A stretch of 33,631 nucleotides of DNA from Verrucomicrobiaceae bacterium (GTDB lineage: Bacteria > Verrucomicrobiota > Verrucomicrobiia > Verrucomicrobiales > Akkermansiaceae). The stretch is taken from the NCBI GenBank assembly GCA_027487435.1, contig JAIYDP010000215.1:1-33631 (forward strand), written 5' to 3'. Under the pieces are notes generated by a model, which searched no databases, was not told the origin of the DNA, and saw only the letters and a list, made by a program, of their open reading frames with translations. Positions within the stretch are counted from its first letter, which is position 1. Every line of letters begins with the position of its first letter. Positions 9,442 to 20,223 of this stretch are shown in pieces. The translations under genes and the position numbers were made by a program.

Positions 9442-9620
9442 CTAATCTACGCTCTCTAACTGTCGAATCATAGTCCCAAGTGGAGGATTGACTACCCGAC
9501 CTTCAGTGAGCATAGATATTGTTGCACATACGTCAACAGCTTGTTTCTGGGACAGTTTCACGTTACCAAGTACATTCGCGATTGAGAGGAAGTAGAAACC
9601 GCATTGTCAGATACAGCATG
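9442..9620 (-). CDS. Possible very small protein (terminal exon 9546-9442)
   Basis: In the 345-bp gap between the dynein light chain and PDI, the minus strand carries an exon reading KQAVDVCATISM, LTEGRVVNPPLGTMIRQL and ending ESVD before TAG at 9444-9442. An acceptor GTCCCAG precedes it. A start ATG near 9619 (MHAVSDNA) can be joined in phase by a GTTTCT donor, giving about 42 residues, but other donors also fit. I recognise no family. The exon reads like protein and has no frame-disrupting stop, but the model rests on one short block. The rest of the gap (9367-9441) holds only a degenerate direct repeat, GAAACTCCGTAAGGTGTG and GAAACCCCGTAAAGTGTG. Confidence 0.35.
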
Positions 9621-9711
9621 CATCCAGCACAGCTCTCAATATCCAGCTTTGCGTTCAATTGCATCCATCAGACACTTGGCATATCCAAATAAATACGGTG
9701 TTTGATACGTA

Positions 9712-11017
9712 ATGAAGTTTGTTGCACTCCTCGCTGTTGTTGTCGCTGTTGTCCTCTGCGACGAAGCTGTTGTGACTCTTGAACCTGGCAACTTTGATAA
9801 TGTGAGAACTTATGTTTGTCTGCTGACCAAGCAAGGTTGTTAACGGTGACAAGAACGTGTTCGTTGAGTTTTACGCCCCTTGGTAGCGCTGATGTCATTT
9901 CATCGTAACATTTGAAGGTGTGGTCACTGCAAGTCGTTGGCCCCGGAATGGGAGCTTCTTGGCCAGAGCGTTGCTGGTTCTTCTGACACCGTCGTTGGCA
10001 AGGTTGACGCAGATGCCCATCGCGAGCTGGGTTCCCGCTTCGGCGTCACTGGATATCCCACAATTAAGTTCTTCCCCAAAGGATCAACAAGCCCATCGGA
10101 GTTCGTATCTGTAAGAAGCCTTCCTCTTACGTCCTAGTTACAGCGGCGAGCGGTCTGCTGAAGGTTTGGCCAAATGGCTCAGCGAGCAAACTGGTGACGA
10201 CCTAATGCCGCCAGCTAATGCATTTAGGTAACAACTTCAAGATCAAGAAGGCCCCTGAAGCTGTTGTCCACCTCACCGACTCTGATTTCGATTCCGTCGT
10301 CTTGGACAAGACAAAGGACGTCCTCGTCGAGTTCTACGCCCCCTGGTGCGGTCACTGCAAGTCTCTCAAGCCCGTCACCTTCGTTTTGCTGCCGAAGTAA
10401 TATTTTGTAGAACTACGAGATTGTTGCGAAGGCATTTAAGGATGAGCCCAATGTCGTCGTTGCAGCTCTGAACGCGGACGAGTACCGCTCGAACGCAGAG
10501 AAGTGCTTCGGCTTGATGCTTCAATTCTGATGACTAAGGTACGGCGTGAGCGGCTACCCTACCATCAAGTTTTTCCCGAAGGACGACAAGTCCGGCAAGG
10601 CGTACGAAGGCGGGCGCGACCCTGCTGCGTTCGTCGAGTTCCTTAACCAGAAGGCCGGCACCAAGCGCTCCGTTTCTGGTGGGCTTCTGCCAGAGGCTGG
10701 TCGCATTGCTGCGTTGGACGCTATTGTCGCTGAGTACAAGACGCTGAAGGCTGATGCAGCATCCTTCGCGAGCAAGTTGAAGGAAATTGCGGAGGGTGTG
10801 GAGGCTTCGGCGAAGGCGTAATCTGCACGTCTTTCTTGTTGACAGACCTAGGCAAGCGGACTACTACGTTAAGATCATGCACAACATTGCCAGCAAGGGG
10901 CACGACTTTGTTGAGAAAGAGAAGGAGCGGCTACACAAAATGAAGAGCGGAAACGTCAACGGCAAGAAGTTGACCGAGTTCTTGCTCCGCCTCAACATCC
11001 TGTCCGCCTATGAGTAA
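9712..11017 (+). CDS. Protein disulfide isomerase, two thioredoxin domains plus ERp29-type C-terminal domain
   Basis: Forms and rearranges disulfides in the ER lumen. Eight exons (9712-9801, 9836-9882, 9918-10100, 10138-10193, 10228-10373, 10411-10502, 10539-10817, 10846-11017) give 354 residues. Residues 1-16 are a signal peptide ([17 protein letters not shown]). Both thioredoxin domains keep the full active site in the phrase [11 protein letters not shown]: Cys47/Cys50 and Cys166/Cys169. Each is followed by a cis-proline [10 protein letters not shown] block. The last 110 or so residues form the helical D domain ([38 protein letters not shown]) of the ERp38/PDI-D class. No KDEL or HDEL follows, so retention must use another signal. 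Convergent with WDR92 across 46 bp. Confidence 0.95.
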
Positions 11018-11063
11018 CCTTGTCAAACACCGTTGAGTACATCACATGTACAATTCTATCCGT

Positions 11064-12440
11064 TCAGAATTTATTCAGCTTTGTCACAACGCACACACGC
11101 ACAGTCTGATCGTACGACCCCATCACACACAGGCCCTCCTTGTCGTGGTGCCAATCAAAACACGACACTGGCTGCGTCGACACAATCTTGTCCTGCAGGC
11201 ACTCCACCTTGCCGACCACTCCCTTCGCAAGCCCTTCCTCATCCTTCACTGACCGCTGCATCGGGTAGTTGCTGCCCACGTTAGCTCCTCCTCGTCAGTG
11301 CTTTCCGTACTATTTCCACAAATAAATGGACCCATTGCCCCCTGTCGTCATGAAAATCTCGCGATTTTGCGGGAGGTGCTTTGCGCACCAAACAGTCGAC
11401 TTGTGGGCCTTTTCTGTGAGGGCCTCATACCCCGTCTTCGGGTTGTAAGTGCGCATGTCGAACAATTTGAACTGCGACTCCAGCGTCGTGGCCACAAGCT
11501 TGTTCATTTCAATATCTTTGCGGTCAAATTCGATACCGCACACCTGATCATGTGTTAATCCAGGGGCAATTCAAATATACTCCGTTCCGGACATTTGTTT
11601 CCCATCGAATAGTGTTAGTCTTCAAATCAAACAGCTTGATGTCGCCGTTGTCAAACCCAGCGGCAACGCACCTCTCCTCGGCGTTGTAGGCATTGCCTCC
11701 GGGGTCAAGGTTTCATTCGTCGGAACCCACCAAACGCTACACACCAACAATCGCGAGCAGAGGACGCATCCTTTGGCGCCAGAGACGCAACAGGGATGTC
11801 CTTTTGTCGCGGGTCCCAGACTTTGACGCAACCTTCAGGATGAGAATCCAAATTCAAATTCCGTGGGGCGACCGTCACGACCACCCGTAACGATTTCAGG
11901 GGCGCCGGTTCCGATGTTGAGCCCCCCGCAGCCGTCAATGCCATTAACCATCTGGATGTGAGGAGCCGCAGCATCTGAAGAGTACCGAGGTGTGCGCCTT
12001 GACGCTGTACAACGGGGCAGCTGGATGCTCGAGATCAAAAATGGACATGCGACCCTCAAAATCGCCTGAAAATGAGATGGCGAGACGGCTGGTGAACCAG
12101 TTGCGATATGGCGCTCCTCCAGGCTAGCGGCCCCAAATGTTGCGCATTTGAAAGCAACCTGTTTCTCACTCTAACAACTCAGAAACAAAGAATGAATGGT
12201 ACCTCAGACAACAAGTTGAGCGATCCGTGGTCGATTCCATAGACTTGAAGAGCTCCGGTACCACGGGGATGCACTCCAAGCAGCACAACTCGGGCGCTGC
12301 TGGGCACCCACTTTACGTCGCTTCTAAAAAGATGTCACATTTCGAGGACCATACATGCAAGATGAGGATACGACTTACACAGTGAGAGGAACACTCTTCG
12401 TGATGTGCTCGATGATTTGAGGGCGATCAGTTGTGTCCAT
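11064..12440 (-). CDS. WDR92: WD-repeat protein WDR92 / dynein axonemal assembly factor 10
   Basis: Seven-bladed propeller that works with the R2TP/prefoldin-like chaperone to preassemble axonemal dyneins. The start ATG at 12440-12438 gives [18 protein letters not shown], close to the family start PQIIAHIQK. Diagnostic blocks in order are [118 protein letters not shown] and [17 protein letters not shown], with the stop at 11066-11064. The family is found mainly in organisms with motile cilia. It shares a 48-bp promoter with CPT2. Confidence 0.95.
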
Positions 12441-12488
12441 GGCTCTAACAATTTCAAAGATTAATCTTTAAAATTGCTTCGCCATCAG
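12441..12488. promoter_or_regulatory. 48-bp divergent promoter with a perfect 14-bp palindrome
   Basis: The WDR92 and CPT2 start codons lie 48 bp apart. The middle of the gap is the perfect palindrome AAAGATTAATCTTT (12456-12469), a good candidate for a dimeric transcription factor site serving both genes. Confidence 0.55.
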
Positions 12489-14534
12489 ATGCACAAAGTT
12501 GGTTTCGCGATCATTCATCTGATTTACTAGATTCGTGTGAATTTCCTGCTTCGCTCATTGAGCACTGCCCCTAAATTTCACGAGCTGAAAGGCGACCTCT
12601 ATCGTAATCAGCCCAAGTTGCCAAGGCTTCCGATTCCTTCTCTTGAAGAGACCGCCGAGAAGTACGTATGGAGCACCAGTGCTGTGCTCTCACCTGAAGA
12701 ACATAAAGCAACTACGGCTGCAGTCAGTGCGTTTGTTGCGGGTGAAGGCGTGTCGTTGCAGAAGCAGCTGAAAGACATTGACAACTCCAACAAGGACACG
12801 AGCTACATTTCTGGTTCAGAATATAACTTCATCATTCCTTCACCTTCTCATGCATATGCGAATCAGTGATTTGGTACAAGGCTCACGGCTTCAGAGCTTT
12901 GGTACGATATGTACCTTCGCTCCCGCGATAGCCTCCCCATCAATTTCAACCCGTTCATGCAGTTCGCCGACGACCCATCGAAGCCAGACCAAGTTCAAAC
13001 TCCCCTCTCTCTTAATCCCGCCAGGCCGTCCGAGCTGCCTCGCTCCTAGCGGCGACGCTGAGAATGTACGACGCGGTTTCGAAGGGCACCCTCCCTCCCG
13101 ACATGTACGGACCTTTCCCTCTTGACCAGTCCCAATACCCCCGCCTCTTCTCCTCTACGCGAATTCCGCGGCGCACCAAGGATGAGCTCAAGTCGTTCCC
13201 CAACTCCAAGCACATCCTCGTGCTGCGCGGCAGTCAGATGTACCGCCTCGACGTCATTGACGCCGCGGGTAACCCCCGGAGCGAAGCTGCTATTGCATTT
13301 GCGCTGAAGCAAATTCTCGCTTCGGCCCCTCCGAGCGGCCTGCCAGTTGCGGCGCTCTCAACAATGGGACGCGACGCGTGGGCGGATACTCGCAGCGCCC
13401 TCCTTTTGGATGAGCAGAATCGCGTGGCCATGGAGGCTGTTGATGGCGCCATAATCGCGCTGACTCTTGACGACGCCGCTCCAACTTCGATGCCTGCGAT
13501 GAGCCGCGTGATGCTGCACGGCAATGGGGACAACCGGTGGTACGATAAGTCAGTCAACTTGATCGTCACGGCCAACGGCACCGCGGCGGTGAACTTTGAG
13601 CACTCATGGGGGGATGGGATCTGCGTCCTGCGCTACTGCAACGAGATCTGGAGGGAGTCAGTGAAGAATCCAGCGGCTGCCCCTGCAGATGGGGGCTTGA
13701 GGGCGGCGCCGATCAAGTTCAACATCAGCGATCAAATCTCGGCCACTATTGGCTCTGCGCTGAAAACGCTCCGGGCGCAATGCGGTGCGCTGGAGTGCGA
13801 CGTTTCGGATTTGAACGGCTTTGGCAAGGAGGACTTGAAGGCCCTGCGCGTTAGGTTGAGCCGTGCGTGAGTGGAGCTGACGGGTGCAGCCCCGATGGTT
13901 TTGTTCAAATGGCGATCCAATTGGCTTACTTCCGCCTCAAGAAGAAAACGGTGTCAACGTACGAGTCCGCAAGCACTTCCGCGTTCCTCCACGTGAGCAT
14001 GGCTTCGATTGTTAAAGCTCACGCAAAGGGCCGCACGGAGGTGATCCGATCAGCGACGCCTCATTCGGCCGCTTTCGTAGCCGCGATGCTGGACGGGACG
14101 TTGACGAATGAAGCGAAAGCGGCAGCATTGAAGAAAGCCATTCAAACGCATAGGTCTCTCCGTTTGTGTGGAGGTCAAGCTCACGACGCAGTGACATCTC
14201 CTACGCTGCGGTCATGGGCAAAGGAGTCGATAGGCACTTGTTCGCCCTCAGGTCGTTAGCAGCCTCCAACGGAATGACCACTCCGGCCATATTTTCAGAC
14301 CCGGGGTATACGAAGTTTGGAGCAAATATCCTCTCCACTTCAACTCTTGTCAGCGATGCCCTGGCTCTTGGCGGGTTCGGTCCCGTTCATGCCGAGGGCT
14401 TCGGAGTGGGCTATGGCGTCACCGACGCTGCCATGCGGTTCACTTGCACTTCATATGGACAAGGAGCTTCAGCGTTTACCGATTCACTCAAGTCGGCCAT
14501 TTTGGAGCTGCGTGATGTAATGACCAAAAAGTAA
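12489..14534 (+). CDS. CPT2: Carnitine O-palmitoyltransferase 2, mitochondrial
   Basis: Moves long-chain acyl groups from carnitine back to CoA inside the mitochondrion for beta-oxidation. ATG CAC AAA at 12489 splices over a 33-nt intron into IRVNFLLRSLSTAPKF, a basic presequence. Family blocks follow: LPRLPIPSLEETAEKY, SELWYDMYLRSRDSLP, INFNPFMQFADDP, FPLDQSQYPRLFSSTRIP, SKHILVLRGSQMYRLDV, MLHGNGDNRWYDKSVNLIV, NFEHSWGDGICVLRY with the catalytic His, LAYFRLKKKTVSTYESASTS, KGVDRHLFALRSLA and STSTLVSDALALGGFGPVHA. Introns lie at about 12814-12893 (the splice that gives SYISELWYDM) and in the 12990-13022 region. The order and the C-terminal GFGVGYGV block favour CPT2 over CPT1, and there are no membrane spans. 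Confidence 0.95.
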
Positions 14535-14563
14535 CCGGAGGCGATGCCAATCCTTAACGACCA

Positions 14564-14569
14564 AATAAA
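14564..14569 (+). promoter_or_regulatory. Candidate polyadenylation signal of CPT2
   Basis: AATAAA lies 29 bp after the CPT2 stop, in the gap before the convergent orphan gene. Confidence 0.4.
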
Positions 14570-14684
14570 CTGGAACTTGGGTATTCCAAAGCGAAGCGAG
14601 TGAAGATGTCAGCGGAGGCACACATGACAAAGAGTCAGCGAGTGGTTGGGCTACATTCAATCGAAGAGTCCACAGATCCCAGCG

Positions 14685-15098
14685 TCACTCTCGGTGGGGC
14701 GCTTTTCTCATTTGGTTTGACTCATCGAATGCAGCGTACATGTCGCACGCGTATTGCGGTGTTGCAACTCCCGCAACTGAGGTCACTGAACCAGCCTTTT
14801 GGCCTGTGGGTGTGGAAGTCGCCAATCTTCCCGAAGCATCCGACACCAGGCTTGGAGGTGGGGCTGCCGGTCCATGGCCTCTGAGGTTTCGTAGGCGTTT
14901 CGGAGGGTGACGAACTCATTGACTGGACGAAAGTAACAATTCAACCTTCTGCACATACAAATCCGTCTACTGTTGTTTCGTCGAGCGATCTCGCTGGCCC
15001 AGAAGACCCTGCACTATCGTCATAAGGCTTGGAATCGTAATGTAGTATAGTCCGTGCGTGAGCTAATAATTCAAATGACAGCTTTCAATTTTATACAT
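14685..15098 (-). CDS. Hypothetical protein, spliced, no family recognised
   Basis: Three coding stretches in different frames join in phase through GT-AG introns. The first contains HYDSKPYDDSAGSSGPARSL and DETTVDGFVCAE. After a 23-nt intron comes VNEFVTLRNAYETSEAMDRQ and PHLQAW. The last reads AGSVTSVAGVATPQYACDMY then AAFDESNQMRKAPHRE, with the stop at 14687-14685. The FVTLRNAYE phrase recalls the end of a J domain, but no HPD motif is seen and I do not claim one. The start is uncertain: ATG at 15098 (MYKIES) works only with a 17-nt intron. It lies just downstream of the next orphan gene on the same strand and is convergent with CPT2. Confidence 0.5.
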
Positions 15099-15130
15099 AC
15101 AGCTTACTTACGGAGGAGCTTTCGTTTCCC

Positions 15131-15660
15131 TCATTTCTTTGGGGCTTTCTCGCCCGTTGGCAGAGGTGGTGCTGAAGCAGCTTGGGCCTCCGTCATTTTC
15201 TTTAGCTGGCCCATTAGCTGAGACGACAGCACCTGAAGCTTTGCCAAGTATTCATTCAGTCTCCTCGCATCTTCCTCCGTAATGAAACCAGCTCTGATGT
15301 TCCCGACCTGAGCCTTGGCCGCCTTGTCAACGTCAGAGCCAGCGGCCACAGAGTCAATACGTTGAGCACTTTTTCGCAGTCACAGAGCACAAGCGATTGC
15401 GTCGGGACATTAGAGCCTTCAATCTCATCCACGGTGGGGCTGCAGTCAAGGACCATGCCCCTCCCTTCAACCAGACTGGAAGTACCGGCAGTCTTCGCCT
15501 CAGCGACCGCACGCTCCGCCAGGCTGATGATTTCGTGAGCTGTGGGCATATCGACGAGGGCTGTTGGGGCGAGCTTTGTGCTGCCCGGGATATTTAGGGC
15601 AAGGATAAAGAGAGTGGTGACAAGTCCTGCTGCCGTGGTGAGGAGGCTCGACGTCTTCAT
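15131..15660 (-). CDS. Orphan protein with N-terminal signal/anchor and coiled coil
   Basis: Starts MKTSSLLTTAAGLVTTLFIL, a signal peptide or membrane anchor. It continues HEIISLAERAVAEAKTAGTS, then VLDCSPTVDEIEGSNV and LVLCDCEK. A 47-nt intron (GTGCTCAA...TTGACAAG) leads in phase into AAKAQVGNIRAGFITEEDAR, a heptad-like LNEYLAKLQVLSSQLMGQL and an Ala/Pro-rich tail ending APKK. Total length is 160 residues. The stop is at 15133-15131. Three cysteines follow the anchor. No family is recognised. The gene sits 61 bp downstream of aconitase on the same strand, with no functional hint from that position. Confidence 0.7.
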
Positions 15661-15721
15661 GGCAAAGTAGGGCCCGCTCGGAAATAGATTGGGTTTACTA
15701 CACTCAAGGATGAGAAAACAC

Positions 15722-18348
15722 TCATTTCGACGCCTTCATCAAGTTAAGAGCGCTACCGTGCTTGAAGAAATCGATTTGCAGCTCATTGAAAGTGTGGCGC
15801 AGCTCAATGTTAACGGACGTGCCGTCAGCCTTCTTGACCTGCGACGTGAGATGAATTCGAGCTCACAGACGCACCACCATGGTCACAGAGGAGCCAGGTG
15901 CGAAATCCTTCAAGTTGATGAGGCTGATGCGATCACGTGAGTTGATCTTGTCGTAGTCCGCTGGGTTGGCAAACGTGAGGGCAAGGATGCCCTGCTTCTT
16001 CAAGTTGCTCTCGTGAATGCGGGCAAAGCTTTTGACGATGACCGCGCGACCGCCCAAGTGGCGTGGCTCGAGGGCGGCGTGCTCGCGGCTGGAGCCTTCG
16101 CCATAGTTCTCATCGCCGATGACAACCCACGGCATGGCGGCCTTTTTGTACGCACGACCGACATTGGGGACGGAGTCGAAACTGTTGGAAAGGACATTGA
16201 ATACGCTGTTAACCTTCCCGTTCTCGTCATTGGTTGCCCCAATCAAAAGGTTGTTTGAGATATTGTCCAAGTGGCCACGGTACTTCAGCCAAGGGCCAGC
16301 CATGGAGATATGGTCAGTCGTACACTTTCCGCGAGCCTACAATGTCAGATGTGAGAACAAATTCCCGACTTTAATCAAAATAGGCATATCGACGAGGTCC
16401 TTGCCGTCCCACATGTCAAAAGGCTCAAGGCGCTGAAGGCGCTGCGACTTGGGATCAATAATGACCTCAACCTTCGACCCATCGGCAGCGGGGGGGACAA
16501 AAGTGTCAACGCCGGCGTCGTACCCCTTTGAGGGGAGCTGATCGCCGGAGGGTGCAGCAAACTTGAATGGACCGTTGGGCGTTGGGATGGTGTCAGTTGT
16601 CGGGTTGAACGTGATGGAGCCGGCAAAGCACATTGCAGTGACAATCTTATGAAGTAAGAAAACCGCAAGAACAGGCAACCTCCGGAGATGCAACAAAAGC
16701 ATGCGTCGCAGGGTTCGCGTCGTTGCGGGCAGTGAAATTGCGGTTGAATGAGGTGATGATCGAGTTCTTTTCACCGACCTTCACGTCCTCGCGATTCCAT
16801 TGGCCAATGCAAGGGCCGCACGCGTTCGCCAGCACTGTTCCGCCAACCTTGTCAAAAATGGCAGAAATGCCGTCACGCTCGATGGTAGCGCGAATTTGCT
16901 CTGACCCTGGAGTGATGGAGAACCCAGCCTTGGCCTTCAGGCCTGCATCCAGTGCTTGCTTGGCGAGGGACGCGGCACGAGTCATGTCTTCGTAGGACGA
17001 GTTAGTGCAAGAGCCAATCATGCCGTGTCTGAGCTCCTCTGGCCAACCGTTCTTCTTCACTTCCTCCTTGAACTTCGACAAGGGATTCGCCAGGTCAGGC
17101 GTGAAAGGTCCGTTGACGTGAGGCTCAAGCGTGGACAAATCAAGCTCAATCACTTGGTCATAGACGCAACCCTCGTCAGCAACGAGGTTAGCTTTGAAGC
17201 TGTCCGACACGGACGCGATGTCGCTGCGACTGGTAGCGCGCAGATAGTCGCCCATACTAGACGTGTATGGGAAGATAGAGGTAGTGGCGCCAATCTCAGC
17301 ACCCATGTTGCAGATAGTTCCCATTCCAGTGCACGAGAGAGACTCCACTCCTGGACCGAAGTACTCAACTATGGCTCCGGTGCCACCCTTCACAGTGAGG
17401 ATACCCGCAACCTTGAGGATGACGTCCTTTGGAGACGTCCACTCGTTCAATTTGCCCGTCAGCTTCACACCAATGACCTTGGGAGCCTTGAGCTCCCAAG
17501 GAATGTCCGCCATGACATCAACTGCATCCGCCCCACCAACACCAATTGCAATCATCCCGAGCCCACCCGCATTAACAGTGTGAGAGTCCGTGCCAATCAT
17601 CATGCCACCAGGGAAGGCATAGTTTTCGAGAATGATCTGGTGAATGATTCCGGACCCAGGCTTCCAAAAGCCCATGCCGTACTTCTGACCAGCAGATCCG
17701 AGAAAGTTGTACACTTCCTGATTGACCTCCTTCGCAGCTTCAAGATCCGCCTTGCCCCCCTGACAAGTAAGCCAATAGAGTGTCATGATTTTACATAGAA
17801 ATGATGATCCTTGGGATCCTGGCGTGCGACAATAAGATGGTCGCAATGAATCGTGGTCGGCACAGCGGTCGTGGGTAGCCCAGAGGACATGAATTGGAGA
17901 ACAGCCATTTGAGCTGTGGCATCCTGCATGGCAACGCGATCAGGCTTCAAGCGAAGATAAGTCTTTCCACGAACAGGAACTTGCTTAGGATCCTCGAGGT
18001 GAGAGTAGACGATCTTCTCGGACAGCGTGAGCGGCCTGTTGAGATTCTTGCGAACAACTCCCAAGTTGGCTTCAAGCTTCTCGTAGTTAATGAAACGATC
18101 CGGCTCAAATCGGCTCATGGCAACCTTTCTACTCTGGTCACCTCAAAAAAGAAATTTCTTACGGGAGAGATGAAAGCCTCCGAGTAGGAGCGCTCAGATG
18201 CTAGAGACGTTAGCAATTTTCTATTTTTTTCTTCATTCCAGGCCATGGCTTTCAAGAGAACGCATCAACACGCAAGAACCCAGAAATGTTTAGGCGGATG
18301 GATCAAAAAGCCAATAGGAGGGCAAAGTACCCTCGAGAGTCTGTTCAT
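15722..18348 (-). CDS. ACO2: Aconitate hydratase, mitochondrial
   Basis: Isomerises citrate to isocitrate in the TCA cycle using a [4Fe-4S] cluster. The cluster ligands are present: Cys in [11 protein letters not shown] and the pair in [11 protein letters not shown]. The catalytic Ser loop [20 protein letters not shown] is also intact. The sequence follows animal and fungal mitochondrial aconitase from [20 protein letters not shown] to [21 protein letters not shown] place the start at ATG 18348-18346 ([20 protein letters not shown]), a basic presequence. It splices over a roughly 69-nt intron (donor GTTGATG, branch GCTAAC, acceptor CTCTAG) into [20 protein letters not shown]. The ATG at 18118 would lack a presequence. 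The final exon after GTGCGT...GTCGCAG ends at 15722. Confidence 0.95.
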
Positions 18349-18465
18349 GGCGTCAACTGTCACCGATTTGTGGACAACGATCAAAAGCGATCTTCCACCG
18401 GACTTGTCATACGTCGTTGGAAAATAGCGTTTCTCTGGAGTGTAAATGCATCCAAAGAGGGCTAA
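18349..18465. promoter_or_regulatory. 117-bp divergent promoter, aconitase / TTC5
   Basis: The gap lies between the two proposed start codons. I see no TATA box, long palindrome or other recognised element. Confidence 0.35.
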
Positions 18466-20138
18466 ATGTGGCCAAACTTAAAGGCCGCTTTGGAAATCTT
18501 CGAAAGCGTTTTTTTGACAAACGAGACATTATTCTTCATCTATCATGCAGAAACTGTGTGACGATGTTGACAATGTCTACATGCGATGCCAAGCCCTTTC
18601 CAGACCCCTGGACTCGAACGAGGAAGAGGAAATTTTGGAAATTTTGAGTTCGATCTCGAAGCTGCCAGGTTTGAGCTGCCGATGATTCGTATCTCATGCA
18701 CAGAGTCAACAAGTGGTGAGGAGCGAGCATTTGCGCTTTATCTTAGGGGGAAGTTGTTAAATATTGGAAACAAATACAACCAAGACGCAGAAGTGGCGCT
18801 ATGCAAATCGGTCAAATTGGACCCGGCCAGATTTGATGCGTGGAATTGCCTGGGGAGTTGCTTCTACAAGAACAGTAGAGTGGAGATGGCAAGGGCATGC
18901 TTCCAAGAGTCCATTCAACAGGTTCCCATGCTTTCATGACGTTCACGTCACAGTTTCGAAATGTGGAGGCCCTTGAGAAGTTGTCGATGCTGCTCCGCCT
19001 CCATGCTCACAACGGCATCATATGCCAACAGCCCCGCCCCTGATTTCGCAGAATCCCCCTCACATGTAGTCCGAAACAAAGTTGAGAGCCTTCGATTAGC
19101 GAAAGAAGCTGTCGCCTTCGACCCAAAGCTGGCCTCCGTGTGGTGTAATGTCCCGACCCCCCCCCCCCTGTGCCCCCAATTGTTCGGTCAATTGTTGATC
19201 TCCAATTTTAATGCGATTGCGCCAGAAGGCTACGAAATGACCGATGCGTAGACAACCTGGGCAACGCGTATCTTGCCTATTTCTTCTCCTTCTCTTTCGA
19301 CCGCGACGACCTCCACAAGGCGCTCAAAGCGTACGCAAAATCCGAATCTGCTGCAGTCCCTCCCCTCCCTCTTGTCTGGTTGAATCCTTAGAAAGCTCGG
19401 GGCGAAACTGCGCAGAACCCCGACCTTTATTTCAATCGCGCCACGGTGATGTGTCCTGCAGGACGCGACAAGCCTTACCCTCCCCTTCAGGTCCTGCGCT
19501 ATCTTGAAGAATACCCCCGCGCTATTGCCGACCTCCAGGTCGCAGAAGCTGTAGACCCATCCCTCGGTGCTGCCGGAGTGATCAGAGACATTGTTGATTT
19601 TGTCGAGCGCATGGCTGGCTTAGTTAGCTCCAAAGTGCAAGCATCACTCCCCTTCTTATACGCAGGCCTCCATCAAACAGAAACGCCTCCTTTCGCTTAC
19701 TGCGCCATTGGAGCGGCACGACGCTTCCGTTGCGCGCACGCATTTGCCCACTGTCTTTGACGACCTCAAAGTCGGGGACAACGTCGGGCGAGCTATTAAC
19801 GTCGTTGTTATTTATAGCGATAAGTGTGATGAGTCCCACATGTGAGTTGTCATACGACCACCATCCAACCGTTCAGGTCCTACGTTGTCGTCGACCGCTC
19901 GTTTTGCGCAACGACTGTGACCGTTCAAAGCCTTCAGGAGGGGAGGGTCGGAGTCGGTGACGTCCTGACCCTTTTTGACCCCACGCGCTCTGTCGTGCGT
20001 GTCGAGTGGGATGACAAGGTGTTGTCGTACCCAACCGTATCCGTCCCGTCTTTTAAAAACGTCCTTCACAACGGCGACAAGCTGGACCGCTCGTACGCCG
20101 CCATGCCGTCGAGCTCTGTCGAGTTGCGGCCGAACTAA
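18466..20138 (+). CDS. TTC5: Tetratricopeptide repeat protein 5 (TTC5/Strap) homologue
   Basis: TTC5 proteins combine TPRs with a C-terminal OB fold; in animals they act as a p300 cofactor and in tubulin mRNA autoregulation. Exon 1 (18466-18507) reads MWPNLKAALEIFES and splices over 18508-18550 into KLCDDVDNVYMRCQALSR. TPR blocks follow: LYLRGKLLNIGNKYNQDAEV, CKSVKLDPARFDAWNCLGSC, SLRLAKEAVAFDPKLASVWY, NLGNAYLAYFFSFSFDRDDL and NRATVLRYLEEYPRAIADLQ. The OB part runs from YVVVDRSFCATTVTVQSL to SYPTVSVPSFKNVLHNGDKL and ends VELRPN. One intron of about 110 nt, from about 19144, carries a C12 run; splicing it restores WYNLGNAYL, the family phrase. What it does in this organism is unknown. Confidence 0.9.
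19157..19168 (+). repeat. C12 tract in a TTC5 intron
   Basis: The run lies 13 bases after the GTAATG donor, the same relation to a donor as in several other introns of the window. Confidence 0.85.
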
Positions 20139-20223
20139 AGGCAGCGGCGAGGTATTGGGAGTATGTACTTGAGGTGTGATCGAAACATTGTAGTGCTATA
20201 AATAGGAACGTGCTCCTCTGCCC

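Noticed and set aside
14830..14990. A J domain in the orphan gene, suggested by FVTLRNAYE.
   Set aside because: No HPD tripeptide or preceding helix II was found, so the phrase alone is not enough.
16956..17798. 280-codon open frame on the plus strand.
   Set aside because: It is exactly antisense to aconitase exons, has no family features, and aconitase is unmistakable on the other strand.
18245..18427. Plus-strand open frame [18 protein letters not shown].
   Set aside because: It overlaps the aconitase presequence exon and first intron on the minus strand and does not splice into TTC5.
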